Assembly: GCA_963281255.1 (NCBI GenBank)
Contig: OY725505.1
Coordinates: 2,232,001-2,296,000, forward strand
Direction: 5' to 3'
Source: Aphrocallistes beatrix
Taxonomy: Eukaryota > Porifera > Hexactinellida > Sceptrulophora > Aphrocallistidae
DNA: 64,000 nucleotides
Part shown: piece after piece, positions 1 to 11,070 of the stretch
Layout of the letters: every line of letters starts with the position of its first letter
How positions within the stretch are numbered: the first letter of the stretch is position 1
Translations under genes and position numbers: made by a program
Notes under the pieces: model-generated
Seen by the model: the letters and a program-made list of their open reading frames with translations, nothing else
The model's database searches: none
Told to the model about the DNA's origin: nothing

Positions 1-179
1 AATTGTGGTGATTTTAGGTGATTTTTCTAGTGATATCGATTATCACAGTAGGACAGACATATTTAGAGATGCTATCTTCCATATAATCAACCAATGTGAC
101 CCCAGGCGACCAAAGTGAGCCACCGACGGACACAAAGTGTCCGTCAGCCGCGCAGCGAAAGCAAGCGAAGCGCGCTTGT
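1..179 (+). repeat. family A repeat (HINE-like), hairpin end
   Basis: This is the right-hand part of a family A copy cut by the window edge. It holds the block with ACAAAGTGTCCG and ends in the GC-rich hairpin AAGCGAAGCGCGCTTGT. At least ten other family A copies in the window share this terminus. I call the hairpin end the 3' end. Assignment to Helitron/Helentron-derived elements is inferred from the hairpin terminus, the absence of terminal inverted repeats and the internal microsatellite. Confidence 0.7.
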
Positions 180-401
180 ATTCTATTAAAATTTCAGCCT
201 GTTATCTCCTATAATGGCTGAGTTATGCTCGAATAACTGTATTGCTTGACTTTTAAAATGCTGACAATGACGTCATAGTTCCATGATGAGTCGACATTTT
301 GCTCTGAACTCAGAACTTACTGGAGGCATAGTCTAAATACTCCCACATGCCAAAAATCAGCTTTCTGCTCCCGGTAGTTTCTTCAATCAATTCGTTAGAG
401 G
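180..401 (-). repeat. family A repeat, left piece split by a hAT
   Basis: This family A segment runs from TTCTATTAAAATTTCAGCC to TTCAATCAATTCGTTAGAG. It is interrupted at 402 by a hAT element and resumes at 2551 with GTTACAGATATA, a TA run and the terminal AGTTTTAATAGTAAGGA near 2617. The hAT therefore landed in an existing family A copy. Confidence 0.7.
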
Positions 402-2550
402 CAGGGCCGGCGGAAGCGGGGCGGCTGGGGCGGCCCGGGCCGCCCCACTTTTTGTGTGAATTTTTGGTACAGGACGTACAGCGGAACCCCTCTTAGCGAC
501 CACCTCAGAATAACGAACATTGTTCTGGAACGAAACCCTATTTTCAACCCCAGAAATACGACCAAAATACAAATTACAATTCATTCTTCCAGATCTAGAT
601 TGTTATTTATTTGTCAAATTAGTATTGTTTTCTATTGATCAATATTTCCAAATCTTGGGCAATAGGAAACAATACAATACTAAATTGACAAATAAATAAC
701 AATCTAGATCTAATAGTATAAAATGAAAAGAAAAATAAGATGAAATATCAGTTATATATTTGAGTTAGCGCGATGGCTTCATTTGATGGCAATAGCCGAC
801 TACAAACACCGGCGATCGGTGACAAGCCGCACCAACCTTCCTCTTTTCGCTTTTCCAAACGTGAGTTTGGAAATACCTTAGTGATGAAACGTTCGTTTCA
901 ACGGAAGTGGTTCGACAGGTGGTCTTGGCTGCACTACGAGGAAAACCTAGACCTTGCCTTCTGTTTTACGTGTGTCACTGCTTACCAAAATAATCTCCTG
1001 CAATCTGCTCATTGCTTGGAACCGACTTTTATATCGACTGGCTTTTCTAACTGGAAGGATGCTATAGCAAAATTTTCTAAGCATGAATGTAGTCTGTCAC
1101 AAAGATTCCGTGCTGAAGACGATTACCCTCCCGCTACAACAAGTGATATCGGTGAAATGCTGTCTTCGCAACTCGCAAAAGAGCGATTGGAGCGTTGCAA
1201 GTGTCTCCTCAATTTGTTATCAAATGCTCGCTTTCTTTCAAGACAAGGACTTGCCTTTCGTGGTGACGTTGAGGAGTCTGATTCCAATTTCATGCAACTG
1301 ATTTATCTCCGTTCTGAAGACAACCGCAAGCTTGTCGACTGGGTTCATCAAAAGACAGACAAGTTTTGGAGCTTTGGGCTGAGTCTTTGGAGCGTGTCAA
1401 GGATACGGAGTTGAAGGCGAGGATACAAGGTGTTGCTGCTCAGATGATGAAATTTGACTACTTTTTTGGCGTTTCTCTTGGTCTGCTGATCTTACGCCAC
1501 ACCGATAACCTCAGCAGAATGTTGCAGAAAGCAGATATGTCGGCAGCAGAAGGTCAAGTTATAACAGCCATGACCGTTTCCACCTTGAGGTCCTCCCGCA
1601 ATGATGCCAGTTTTGATCTATTCTGGCAGAAGATCACTGCTTCAGCAGAAAATCTTCAGATTGATCGTCCAGTTCTACCCCGTCTTCGAAAGGCCCCCCG
1701 CCGATTCTATGATGGAACCGTACCTATCCTTCATGTGACGGTGGAATACTACTTTCGAGAGATTTATTTTGAGGCGCTTGACCTTGCTATTTCCGGCATC
1801 GAAGATCGTTTCAACCAACCTGGTTACCAGACCTATGCAAATGTCCAAGCGCTCCTCCTCAAGGCAGCAGGTGTACAACCATATCAAGAAGAACTTCAAT
1901 TCGTTCTCGACTTTTATGGTACTGATTTTGATTATCTACTCCTTCCAGCGCATTTGGAAATATTTTCAAATAGTTTTCCAGGTGAAGGAAAAATATTTTT
2001 GTCAGACATCCTTAAATTCTTTCGAATTTGCATACCAGGTCAGTTGGGGCTGATGTCTCAGGTCAGTAAACTAGTGAGGCTAATGCTTGTGATGCCAGCC
2101 ACCAATGCAGAGAGTGAAAGATCCTTCAGTGCTGTGCGACGTATCAAGACATATCTTCGCTCGACGATGTCTCAGCAGCGTCTGAACCATTTAATGCTTT
2201 TACACATCCACAAGAAGCTCACCGATGACCTCAACCTTGTGGATGTTGCAAATGACTTCATTGCTGGCCATGATCACAGGAAACAGGTGTTTGGTACCGA
2301 GTTCAAGCCGGATGATCTTCAATAATTACAATGTTGCTATAGTAGAGTATTAGAGAAATTGAATGATATAACATTATTTGATCCCGTAGTTGAGCAGCTA
2401 GTATACTCCATAATCGTAATATATATATGGGAGCTTGGGAGGGGTTGCGAACACATTGACCGTAATGTAAATTTTTTTGACTCTGCGATCATCATGATTG
2501 TCATCTCAATTCAAGGCCGCCCCACCTCTCACGAGCTTCCGCCGGCCCTG
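402..2550 (+). mobile_element. hAT transposon, internally deleted, inserted in family A
   Basis: The terminal inverted repeats begin CAGGGCCGGCGGAAGC on the left and end GCTTCCGCCGGCCCTG on the right. The flanks GTTAGAGG (394-401) and GTTACAGA (2551-2558) match at 6 of 8 positions, as expected for an aged 8-bp hAT target duplication. It carries the transposase relic at 773-2325. A TA-rich stretch lies near its right end. Confidence 0.85.
773..2325 (+). pseudogene. hAT transposase relic (TTF-type finger plus hAT C-terminal dimerisation region)
   Basis: The first frame (773-1414) starts MASFDGNSRLQ and contains a TTF-type zinc finger: W-S-W followed by FCFTC, a GFSNW motif and KFSKHECS. The second frame (1366-2325) ends with the hAT C-terminal dimerisation signature, ESERSFSAVRRIKTYLRS followed by RLNHLMLLHIH. 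Transposases of this group (DUF4371/ZMYM-like) are usually 700-800 residues. Here the two pieces total about 530, and much of the RNase H-like core is absent, so there is an internal deletion as well as a change of frame near 1366-1414. It is probably non-functional but could be mobilised by a related active copy. Confidence 0.85.
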
Positions 2551-3035
2551 GTTACAGATATATATATATATATATATATACATATACGTAGATTAATCGA
2601 GTTTTAATAGTAAGGACAAGCGCGCTTCGCTTGCTTGCGCTGCGCGGCTGGCGGACACTTTGTGTCCGCCGGAGGCTCCCTTCGGTCGCCTAGGGTCACA
2701 TTGGTTAACTATATGGGAGATAGGATCTCTAAATATGTCTGTCCTACTGTTATAATCGATATCGCACGAAAAATCACCAAATTTATCAATTTTAAAAATT
2801 TTGATGAGTAATGATGACGTCAAAACACAGTGATGAGTCATCACTTTCGAATGATAGTTGCATCATATGTGAGGTATGTTAGTATACAGATTCTATTAAA
2901 ATTTCAGCCTTCTATCTCCTATAATGGTTGAGTTATGCTCGAATAACTGTATTGCTTAACTTTTGAAAATGTGACAATGACGTCATAATTCCATGATGAG
3001 TCGACATTTGCTCTGAGCTCTGAACTTAGTGGAGC

Positions 3036-4938
3036 CATAGCCTACTATAATAAGGCCTGTTTCATCGTAACTTGATAACCACCATGGATGCACAACTTCT
3101 ATCGTAACTTGATTACCCTGAGTTACTTGAATAGGAGTGTTAAGTTGAATTGGGATTCGACCGAGCACCCTTGAAGTGTTAATTTTAAAACCAACTTCCG
3201 ATTTGAATAAATTCGATGTTATTGGAAAGAAGAGGATCAGACGTTTATGAAAATGTATGACAATTTTAATTGTTATGCCTCTTAGGCTAGTTAAACCGAG
3301 TACAGTCTCAACAATATTGTTAGTAGTTCATCTAAAATTCCAATTCAAGACTTTGTACCCATATTTCTTAATAACAGGCGTTTATTGGATTGAAATATTA
3401 CTGCTTAAAATCATGCTCACTCTGGTAACTAGCAAGAAGGGTATACGTCCGAACTAACTGAGCGCCAACTCTACCAACCTATAGCTCCCAAGAAATTTGG
3501 AATTTTCCTATGAAATTTAAACTGCATAAACGCCTGTTATTAAGAAATATGGGTACAAAGTCTTGAATTGGAATTTTTTAGATGAACTACTAACAATATT
3601 GTTGAGACTGTACTCGGTTTAACTAGCCTAAGAGGCATAACAATTAAAATTGTAATACATTTTTCATAAACGTCTGATCCTCTTCTTTCCAATAACATCG
3701 AATTTATTCAAATCGGAAGTTGGTTTTAAAATTAACACTTCAAGGGTGCTCGGTCGAATCCCAATTCAACTTAACACTCCTATTCAAGTAACTCAGGGTA
3801 ATCAAGTTACGATAGAAGTTGTGCAGCATCTAATTATCAAGTTATGATGGTAATCAAGTTACGATGGTTATCAAGTTACGATGAAACAGGCCTCAGAGTA
3901 ACTTGCGAATTTGGCACTAGGGATGCAGTAGAAGATGGTTGAAGAAATACTTGAGCTGCCTTAAATCATTAACAAAGCACAATAGAGTTTAGGAATGTAT
4001 TACCAGCATATATAAATATGGTGTCAAAGCACCCATATCCGTTGTTAAAATTTAGATTAGTCATCAAATGATTGCGCAATAGGCTATATTTGGGTCAAAT
4101 TTAGTGATTTTCTGAGTTCGTTTATGGGCACTTCTAAGTGTTTTTATTACAAGTTTTTTCGCATAGAACTGAGAAGTGAATGTGTTAATACGAAAAATTT
4201 TGCATTTTTTCATGGAATGTTCTTACATTACAGTGTTGCAATGGAAACCTGTTTTGGTCAGTTGGGGCTATATCTTGAAAACAGCGGTAGCTAGACATCC
4301 AAATTTAATCCCATTTGATAGCAAATAGGCTACTTCCTATTAAGCTATAATACAATTTATATGTCTTAATTCAATAATTTTCGTGTTATTAGACAATTTA
4401 TCATATTGGTCACATTTGGTAATTTGTCGAATATCTCGTAAACCATTGACTTTAGACACAGAAATTGTATTATAGCTAAATAGGAAGTAGCCTATTTGCT
4501 ATCAAATGGGATTAAATTGGATGTCTAGCTATCGCGGTTTTCAAGATATAGCCCCAACTGACATAACACGTTTCCACAGCAACACTGGAATGTAAGAACA
4601 TTCCATGAAAAAATTCCAAATTTTTAGTATTAACACATTCACTTCTCAGTTCTATGCGAAAAACCTTATAATAAAAACACTAAGAAGTGCCCTTAAACGG
4701 CCTGTGAAAATCACTAAATTTGACCCAAATATAGCCTGTTGCGCAATCATTTGATGACTAATCTAAATTTTAACAACGGATATGGGTGCTTTGACATCAT
4801 ATTTATATATGCTGGTAATACATTCCTAAGTCCTATTGTGCTTAGTTAATGATTTAAGGCAGCCCATGTATTTCTTCATCCATCTTCTACCGCATCCCTG
4901 GTTAAGTTACTCTTAGGCCTTATATATAGTAGGCTATG
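3036..4938. mobile_element. P-like foldback element with a second foldback inside
   Basis: The ends are CATAGCCTACTATA and its inverse TAGTAGGCTATG. A 7-bp target duplication GTGGAGC flanks it (3029-3035 and 4939-4945). The two arms are long inverted copies, folding near 4400, with sequence shared with the foldbacks at 27063 and 58147. The motif GGCACTAGGGATGC lies just inside the left arm, after the nested insertion at 3054-3892. No coding capacity is seen. P-superfamily assignment is inferred from relatives in this window that keep THAP relics. Confidence 0.75.
3054..3892. mobile_element. nested long palindromic element
   Basis: A second, unrelated palindrome begins GGCCTGTTTCATCG and ends CGATGAAACAGGCC. 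Its arms (about 400 bp each) match in inverse order around a centre near 3480. AGGCCT occurs at both borders but is itself palindromic, so the target duplication is ambiguous. It sits in the outer part of the P-like foldback and is therefore younger than it. Confidence 0.7.
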
Positions 4939-5020
4939 GTGGAGCCATAGCCAAAAGACTCCCACATGCCAAAAATCAGCTTTCTGTGTCTGGCAGTTTC
5001 TTCGTTTGAATAGTAAGTAT

Positions 5021-5680
5021 ATACTATTTTCGATTTGTCCATTGAATAGCTGAGGAGATCAGCTTTCGATTTGCATATAAGATTGTTGTGATAGAACAAT
5101 TATGGTGATTGGTACGTTCGATTTATATACATGGTTTAGGTGACTGTTGAAAAATTGGAATCTCCCCATTGAAAATGGCTTAAAAATGAATTTGGTGATA
5201 TTTTATTGAATTCGTGGAATAGGATCATTAAAAGGTCAAATAATTAAGAACATATGTGTGATGAAGTAAACGGGAGGTGTTCAGTACAATAACCTGTGAT
5301 AAAAAGTAATTATGCAACTTTACGTGGATTTTTTCCCAATTTTCCCACCCTAAAAATGGGACAAAAGTGGTAGTATACCATTTCATAAACAATTTATTCC
5401 CCAGCCTAAAACCATAATGCTACAAATAAATCAATATTTATGGGGGTTTTTATATGTAGAATTTAATGGAAGGTCAGTTTTAATCCAAATTTGCTCAGAA
5501 ATGAAATACAGCCTTATGGAACTCAAAATTCACGTTTGAAGGCAGTATCCTAAACTGATGTACTTAAATTGGATGTAGGAACCACAATAATTGTTCTATC
5601 TCACAACAATCCTATATGCAAATCGAAAGCTGATCCCCTGAGCTATACAATGGGCAAATCGAAAATAGTATATTTTCACT
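5021..5680. repeat. foldback (inverted-repeat) element
   Basis: The left arm, beginning ATACTATTTTCGATTTG, is matched in inverse order by CAAATCGAAAATAGTAT near 5655-5672. Blocks such as ATCAGCTTTCGATTTGCAT also recur inverted. The loop (about 5150-5570) has no recognisable gene. The family is unknown. Confidence 0.6.
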
Positions 5681-5835
5681 AACTTCTGAATACAGATCAC
5701 GGCTCAGTACTTATGAAATGACCTAAGTAAAGCAAGAAAACATCCAACATAACCACGGGAGATTGAGTCATGATTTATATGAAGGACTATTCGTATACGT
5801 ACATGTTAGTTTGTAGTAAAAGAGAGAGAACTATC

Positions 5836-7083
5836 ACAATGTCTAATTATCACAGGAAATCTTAATGTGGAACAGTTGTTTAGAAATATGCGGAAATATT
5901 TATCGGAATGTTGACACATTCCTGCGTTGCTAGGGAAATGTAATTTGACTAATTTGGACTATATCTTGAAATTTTGCTAGACGCATAAATGGTACCGTCT
6001 AGTAAGCAATAGGCGACTATTCACCAATAATACACTTTGTCTCTCTAAATATAATAGTTTTATATTTATAGACCAATTTATCATGTACAGTAGAACTCGG
6101 TTAGTACGTACACCTCCAGGATGCGGAAAAAGTATGTACTATCCGTAAGTACGTACTGACCGAGTTGATATTACATAGGAATCTACACTAACCCAAACCC
6201 GGACAAAAGTATTTGTACACGATATTCTTCCCCATACAAATAGTACTAAATTGATCTTTTCAAGGGAAAAGGATTCAAACTCTAAGAACTATTAAGAGTC
6301 TGATTTAAGATACGAAATCTTCACATTCGAATTTGTAATAGATTTGTAACAAATGACTCAACCCAATGAGTAAAATTATCAACCTGTGGCACAAGAGGTA
6401 GTACATCACCATCATGTATAGTGATAAAAAGGGAATTATGTAGCACAAGGTGGCAGTGATTGATAATTTGAAATAATTGGGAATTAGTAATTGATTAGAA
6501 ATATCCTACAATAACTAATTCGAATGCGAAGATTTCGAATTTGAAACCCGATTAGTTGTATCACTTACCGTTTCGGAGTTTTAATCTTCATGAATAGACC
6601 CATTTAGTATTAAATGCACATAATATAATGAAGTGTGCAAATACTTTTGTCAGGGTAATTTGGTTCAGAAAAATGAGTACGAACTAAGCCGAAGTACGTC
6701 TTATCCCGAGTATGTACTACCCGAGTCCTACTGTATATCCAAAATTATACATTGCTCCATAACTGTATAACTGTTATATTCAGAGAGACAAAGTGTATTA
6801 TTGGTGAATAGGAAGTCGCCTATTGCTTACCTGATAGTGCTATTTATTAGCATCTAGCATTTGCAAATTTCGAGATATAATCCAAATTACATTTCCCTAG
6901 CAACGCAAGAATGTGTTAATTCTTGTACAATTTGATTACGGATTCGGGGATATGTTGTTTATATATGCTGGTAATACATTTTAAAAGTCTATGTGCCTAG
7001 AAAAGTGAAATTCCCTAACTATACTAGTCCATCCCTGGTCCAAGTTTTTTGGCGCGGCAGTACCTTATGTATAGATTGCTATG
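5836..7083. mobile_element. P-like foldback, left-truncated, with a pogo-like insert
   Basis: The right end reads CCTTATGTATAGATTGCTATG, the inverse of the P-like terminus, and keeps the internal CCCTGGTCC motif 42 bp inside. The arms around ACACTTTGTCTCTCT (left) and AGAGAGACAAAGTGT (right) are inverted copies. The expected left end is missing. A pogo-like element occupies the loop at 6088-6733. Confidence 0.6.
6088..6733. mobile_element. pogo/Tc1-type MITE
   Basis: Flanking TA dinucleotides lie at 6086-6087 and 6734-6735. The inverted ends are CAGTAGAACTCGGTTAGTAC on the left and CTACCCGAGTCCTACTG on the right. The length (646 bp), the CAGTA start and the TA target fit non-autonomous pogo-like elements. 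No transposase is present. Confidence 0.7.
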
Positions 7084-7408
7084 ATAATGACTTATGATAG
7101 TTAATTCAATGTAGAAGGTTTTATTTTATTTGCTAATGTAATCTCTAGATATATTGATTACTTCACTAATGCGGTAAGGCATATCATTTATTAGATTTTG
7201 AAGAATCGTAGGTTCAATCTGTGCCCACCCCTTTTTCAAATCAACAAGGGAGTTTCTCCAAGTATAGACCACAAATTTTTAATGGGGCTCAGGTCGGGAG
7301 AGTTACCTGACTAGTCAGCCTTCACCCAATACCTTGGTAAATTCGCAGAGCACCAGGCCTGGGTTAGCTTACCCGTGTGCGCTGGAGCACCATCCTGTAT
7401 AAAAATGA

Positions 7409-9618
7409 GTTGACTGAATAAGGCCGAATTATATTCAAGACTGGAATAAGGCCGAATTATATTCAAGACTTCTATTGAATGTATATATATATGATATCAA
7501 TTCCAATCAATTCCATTGGTTCCCAATTACATTAATTATTCAGTTTCATTAATAAGGATAAGAAAATGTAATTAAATAGAAAGAAATTAGAAAATGAGTA
7601 AAAAGGCAAGAAAAGGAATAAGGAAAATGATTATGATGATCAGTAAAGGAGAAAAAAATATCTTAGAACAGTATCCAAAAAGTCAAATTAGGGCAATCAA
7701 ATATTATCAATTCATAGGAATATTTGAAAGAATTGTTGAATTGGTCCTCTACATACGGGACACTTGTTTAGGTCATCTGAAATGGTAATGATTTCAGTGC
7801 AACTTTTGCAAGTTTGTGCATGCCAACATGGAATAATGAGAGCGTCAGCTTCATTGAGAAGACATACCCGACATAATATTTCATTAGTCTATTCTCCTAC
7901 GTTGAAAATTATAGCAAAATATTCACTTTCTGAAATTACATTTATTTCATCTTGATCAATAGTAGATGGGACTAAGTTTCCTAGTTTCATGAAATCTGTC
8001 CTTTGCTGATAACATATGTTGTCTAAGCAATCGATTAAATTGATCTCATCGTGTATTAATTTTCTCTGGAGGTCTTGGATAACTCGATTTTTATGGAGTG
8101 TATCAGGTGTTGCATTACTGCGAATTGGGATGTTGTTATCAATTCTTTCTATATCTTTGTAGTTTTAATATAACTTGATTCATTTTTGTTACTTGTATAA
8201 AGCCCCAGTAATTAGGATTATGTGAGCAAAATTTTCTTTTCAATTTAGAGTGGAAACTCTCAGTCATTATTTGTTTGTCAATCTGGAATACAGAGAGTCT
8301 TGAAGGGCTTATTTGTTCCAACCAGATTCGTTTGTAGTATCTGAGTAGTTTCTTTTTCGTTCTCTGGTAGTGGTAAATCAGGTATCTTGCGTTTGAGATA
8401 GTTAAACATATCTATGATTTCCTCAGATGGAAGAAGAAGTATAGAGTCACCAATCCATTTTTTAGTATTCCTGTTTTATATAGTGCTTGGTCGTGATGAA
8501 ACTTACAACCACTAACTGTTGCATTGGGAAAGTATGATGATAAAGAATTGAATAGTGCTCTTTCATAATCTGTAATTATTCTAGATGCAGTAATTGTAAC
8601 ATCTCTTTAATTTTCTCCACAGCTCGATCATAAAGGGTAGCTGTATTTTTTGTCATCAGAATGTGAATTGCTGATAAAGAACGGGACTTGTAGTCCAGGA
8701 AATACTCAACAATTGATTGAATTGCTTAGGGACTACATAAAACGTAGCATCAGCCTGCAATAATGTTGCGTCTCCGCCTGACCGTAGAGTACATATCCAT
8801 TTAGGGCTCATAAATTCAATTGCCATCTCACCTTGCAATGGTCCATTAATTGAAAATGAATGATATATTTTGAATTCGTCATTGCAAGTTTGCATTAAAG
8901 AAATCACTTCTTCTGCATCAAGGGAATTTGTGGTCTGTTTAATCTTCTTCTTTTATACATAGTATTCTCCACTTGTACAAAGCTAATATGTCCACCTACT
9001 CCAGACTCATTAGCCTCTTCATCGAAAAGTTCACGAAGCGATCCTTGCGAACATTCAGCTTTTCGTTTAACTTTAGTTAATAGCTTTCTAATTTCGACAT
9101 TTGTTTCGGAAGCTTCATGATTTGCGTGTCCATTTGTGATTGAAATCATGTCAGAAGAAATTTGGCTCACCCAGGACAACCCAGCTTGAATTCAGTACAT
9201 CTCGAATATCGGATATCTTTAACATCTTTATCCTTTCTGTAGGTATATCCTCCATTGACATAAATGAACGAGTCTTTGCGACAACCTTCAATAATTTCGT
9301 AATTAGTCATTATCGGGATAAGACTGTTAAGATGTATTCTATAATATATACTAGTATAAGTTTGCACTACAAACTATGTACATGTACCTGTAAGTATATG
9401 TATATATGTATCAAGTCTGATAAGAAGCCGGATCAGAGAATAACATGTTGGAATCATTTTAGTTGAGAATACTATTATTTGTGTTAAATCAAATCAAATT
9501 TGTACGAATAGTAACAAAACAAACATAATTCGGCCTTATTCCCTGATTAATAATTCGACTTTATTTCAGTCATGAATATTATTGGTACTTATTCCATTCG
9601 GTTTTATTCAGCTTTCCC
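7409..9618 (-). mobile_element. MULE (Mutator-like) transposon encoding FLYWCH, MULE and RING modules
   Basis: A perfect 10-bp target duplication ATAAAAATGA flanks the element (7399-7408 and 9619-9628), within the usual MULE range. The ends are imperfect inverted repeats: ACTGAATAAGGCCGAAT on the left against the inverse of ATTCGGTTTTATTCAGC on the right. The end motif is repeated inward: two tandem copies on the left (7412-7471) and three on the right (9525-9612). It sits in the Tc1 transposase gene between the codons before and after QDGAPAHTG. The coding relic is described separately. Confidence 0.85.
7751..9367 (-). pseudogene. MULE transposase relic with N-terminal FLYWCH finger and C-terminal RING finger
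   Basis: In coding order on the - strand: a FLYWCH zinc finger (about 9167-9340; YVNGGYTYRKDK, then SRC and GCPG); a charged linker (8904-9179); the MULE core with LQADATFYVVPKQFNQL (8656-8907); then TDYERALFNSL and GCKFHHDQALYK (about 8480-8590), the second acidic residue and C/H motif of MULE transposases; and finally a RING finger (7751-7874) with CRVC, PCWH, CKSC and CPVCRGPI. The RING spacing is C-x2-C-x11-C-x-H-x3-C-x2-C-x11-C-x2-C, closest in look to IAP-type RINGs. At least two frame changes and an in-frame TAG just before the RING show it is no longer translatable as one protein. A single original protein is inferred from order and strand. Confidence 0.75.
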
Positions 9619-10150
9619 ATAAAAATGACTTGAGACATGTTTTCAAGCATAGCTTGTTCCAGAATTGTACCAAATCTGATGTTCGGTTGATTGCGTTTAT
9701 GCAAGTCAGTTTCAAGATGTTCTCACGATAATATTCTCCATTTACACTCTGTTTTTGAAGAATAATATGAAGTTCTGATAGTGCCCTATGCGACATTATG
9801 CCCCAAACCTGAATTGTCGCCGGAAATTTAACACTTTTGAAAGACTGAACATCTATCGAACTATGTGACCATACCCTATCGTTCTGCCGGAGGGATTTGT
9901 TACCACTTGTATGGATAAACATTGATAGAATTTCTCAAATAGCGATGAAAAGTAGAATGAGATGCCGAGTAACCTGAATAGACTAAATCACGAGCTATTG
10001 TCGTTGTAGACTCTCCTCTTTTCTTTTAGAAATAATTTGTGAGTTTAAGGATGCAAGAAAGGATTTTTGGCGTCCGTTTCTGGACAATGTTTCATGAGTG
10101 TGAAGGAAGTTAGCTGCGAATTTGGCAGCGAAAATCGAGCACGACATTGC
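9608..10150 (-). pseudogene. Tc1 transposase relic, 5' part
   Basis: The open part (9608-9922) includes KFPATIQVWGIMSHRALSEL and NDRVWSHSS, typical of the stretch between the first and second catalytic aspartates of Tc1 transposases. Upstream (9930-10100) a different frame reads TTIARDLVYSGYS and HRYLR, a Tc1 helix-turn-helix. The continuation, with FIQDGAPAHTG, lies beyond the MULE at about 7230-7398. It is broken by the MULE and by frame changes. Confidence 0.75.
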
Positions 10151-10196
10151 TGGTTATACTTCTGCAACCAGTCACTCGATCGGGATGCCATTTGGT

Positions 10197-10350
10197 ATAT
10201 ACAAGCGTGCTTCGCTTGCTTGCGCTGCGCGGCTAGTCACCATTGATTAATTATATGGGAGATAGCATCTCTAAATACGTCTGTCCTACTATCATAATCG
10301 ATATCACACGAAAAATCACCAAATTTGTCAATTTTTAAAATTTTAATTTC
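10197..10350 (-). repeat. family A repeat, truncated
   Basis: The hairpin end ACAAGCGTGCTTCGC is on the left. The copy stops after TTTTTAAAATTTTAA, where it meets TTCGGGGGTCCCCCC. A middle part between GCTGCGCGGCTAG and TCACCATTGATTAATTA is missing. Confidence 0.7.
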
Positions 10351-10910
10351 GGGGGTCCCCCCATTTATAATTTTATGAAAAGTATTACCCATTTGTTTCT
10401 ACTACTACTAATGTTTACTAGTATTTAATGTTGATATAACCTGACAATTTATAATTGAATTGTATTTCAGAACCGTAAGAGCTGTTCAACCGAGGTCAGC
10501 CCATAGGAAACCGCCCCTGCTCTCCCCGTCCGATTTAGAAAGGTCACTATTCTGAAAAGTGCAATGCCTGACGGCTTCTACGCCATGACTGGTCCATCCC
10601 GACCTGTTGTAGAAAGGGGCCGCCAGTTATGGCATCCACAATTGCTCCCCTCGTACTAGTTAAGGCGTGACAGGTCGATTCAAAGGTGGTGTTATAACGA
10701 GAAACATTGAGAATACCAAAATACTGAGATTGTGCACTTTTTAATTTGGGGTTTATACTCTAATCAAAAGTGTTAATTGAAGACTCATATGAAAACTTGA
10801 AAAGTAGTTAATCTTGCTGTGCTTTCAAGGGATTATTATCACACAGCTACAATTTGATGTCATTACGAGCTACGCACTTAGTATCCATGACCTAACATCT
10901 GGATACCAGT
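10351..10910. other. unidentified segment with a GC-rich block
   Basis: This stretch has no credible reading frame. Bases 10470-10690 are clearly more GC-rich than the surroundings. They include two related segments, TACGCCATGACTGG and CCGCCAGTTATGGC, in inverse order. I could not match it to rRNA, tRNA or a known transposon end. Confidence 0.4.
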
Positions 10911-10915
10911 AAGTA

Positions 10916-11070
10916 TGTAACAAGGTATGCAGTGCTATAAATATAACCACAGCAAGGTATATTATCGAGAAGTAACAATTAGCTAAATAGGCCCTAGTGT
11001 TTGAGTATCTAACTCAAGTAAACTGTTCTACTTGAGGTTAACTAATAAACTAAGTAATCTTCCCATGACA
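10916..11070 (-). repeat. 3' LTR of the gypsy-type fossil
   Basis: This is a 155-bp terminal repeat reading TGTCATGGGAAG...TTGTTACA on the - strand. It is identical by eye to the repeat at 15401-15555. It is flanked outside by AGTA. Confidence 0.9.

Larger units (their letters stand above)
2617..5020 (-). repeat. family A repeat interrupted by a P-like foldback
   Basis: The hairpin end (ACAAGCGCGCTTCGC) is on the left, directly abutting the end of the previous copy. The repeat runs to the GTGGAGCCATAG block, is split by the foldback at 3036-4938, and resumes at 4939 with GTGGAGCCATAGCC. It ends near GGCAGTTTCTTCG. Confidence 0.75.
7085..10195 (-). mobile_element. Tc1-type element split by a MULE
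   Basis: Tc1 transposase segments on the - strand lie on both sides of a MULE insertion (7409-9618). The left piece (about 7130-7408) contains the QDGAPAHTG block; the right piece (9619-10195) holds the DNA-binding and first catalytic parts. I did not find clean terminal inverted repeats, so the outer limits are approximate. The right side abuts a family A fragment. Confidence 0.7.

Noticed and set aside
7594-7955. Two + strand frames of 63-64 codons as genes
   Set aside because: They lie antisense to the RING-coding end of the MULE relic.
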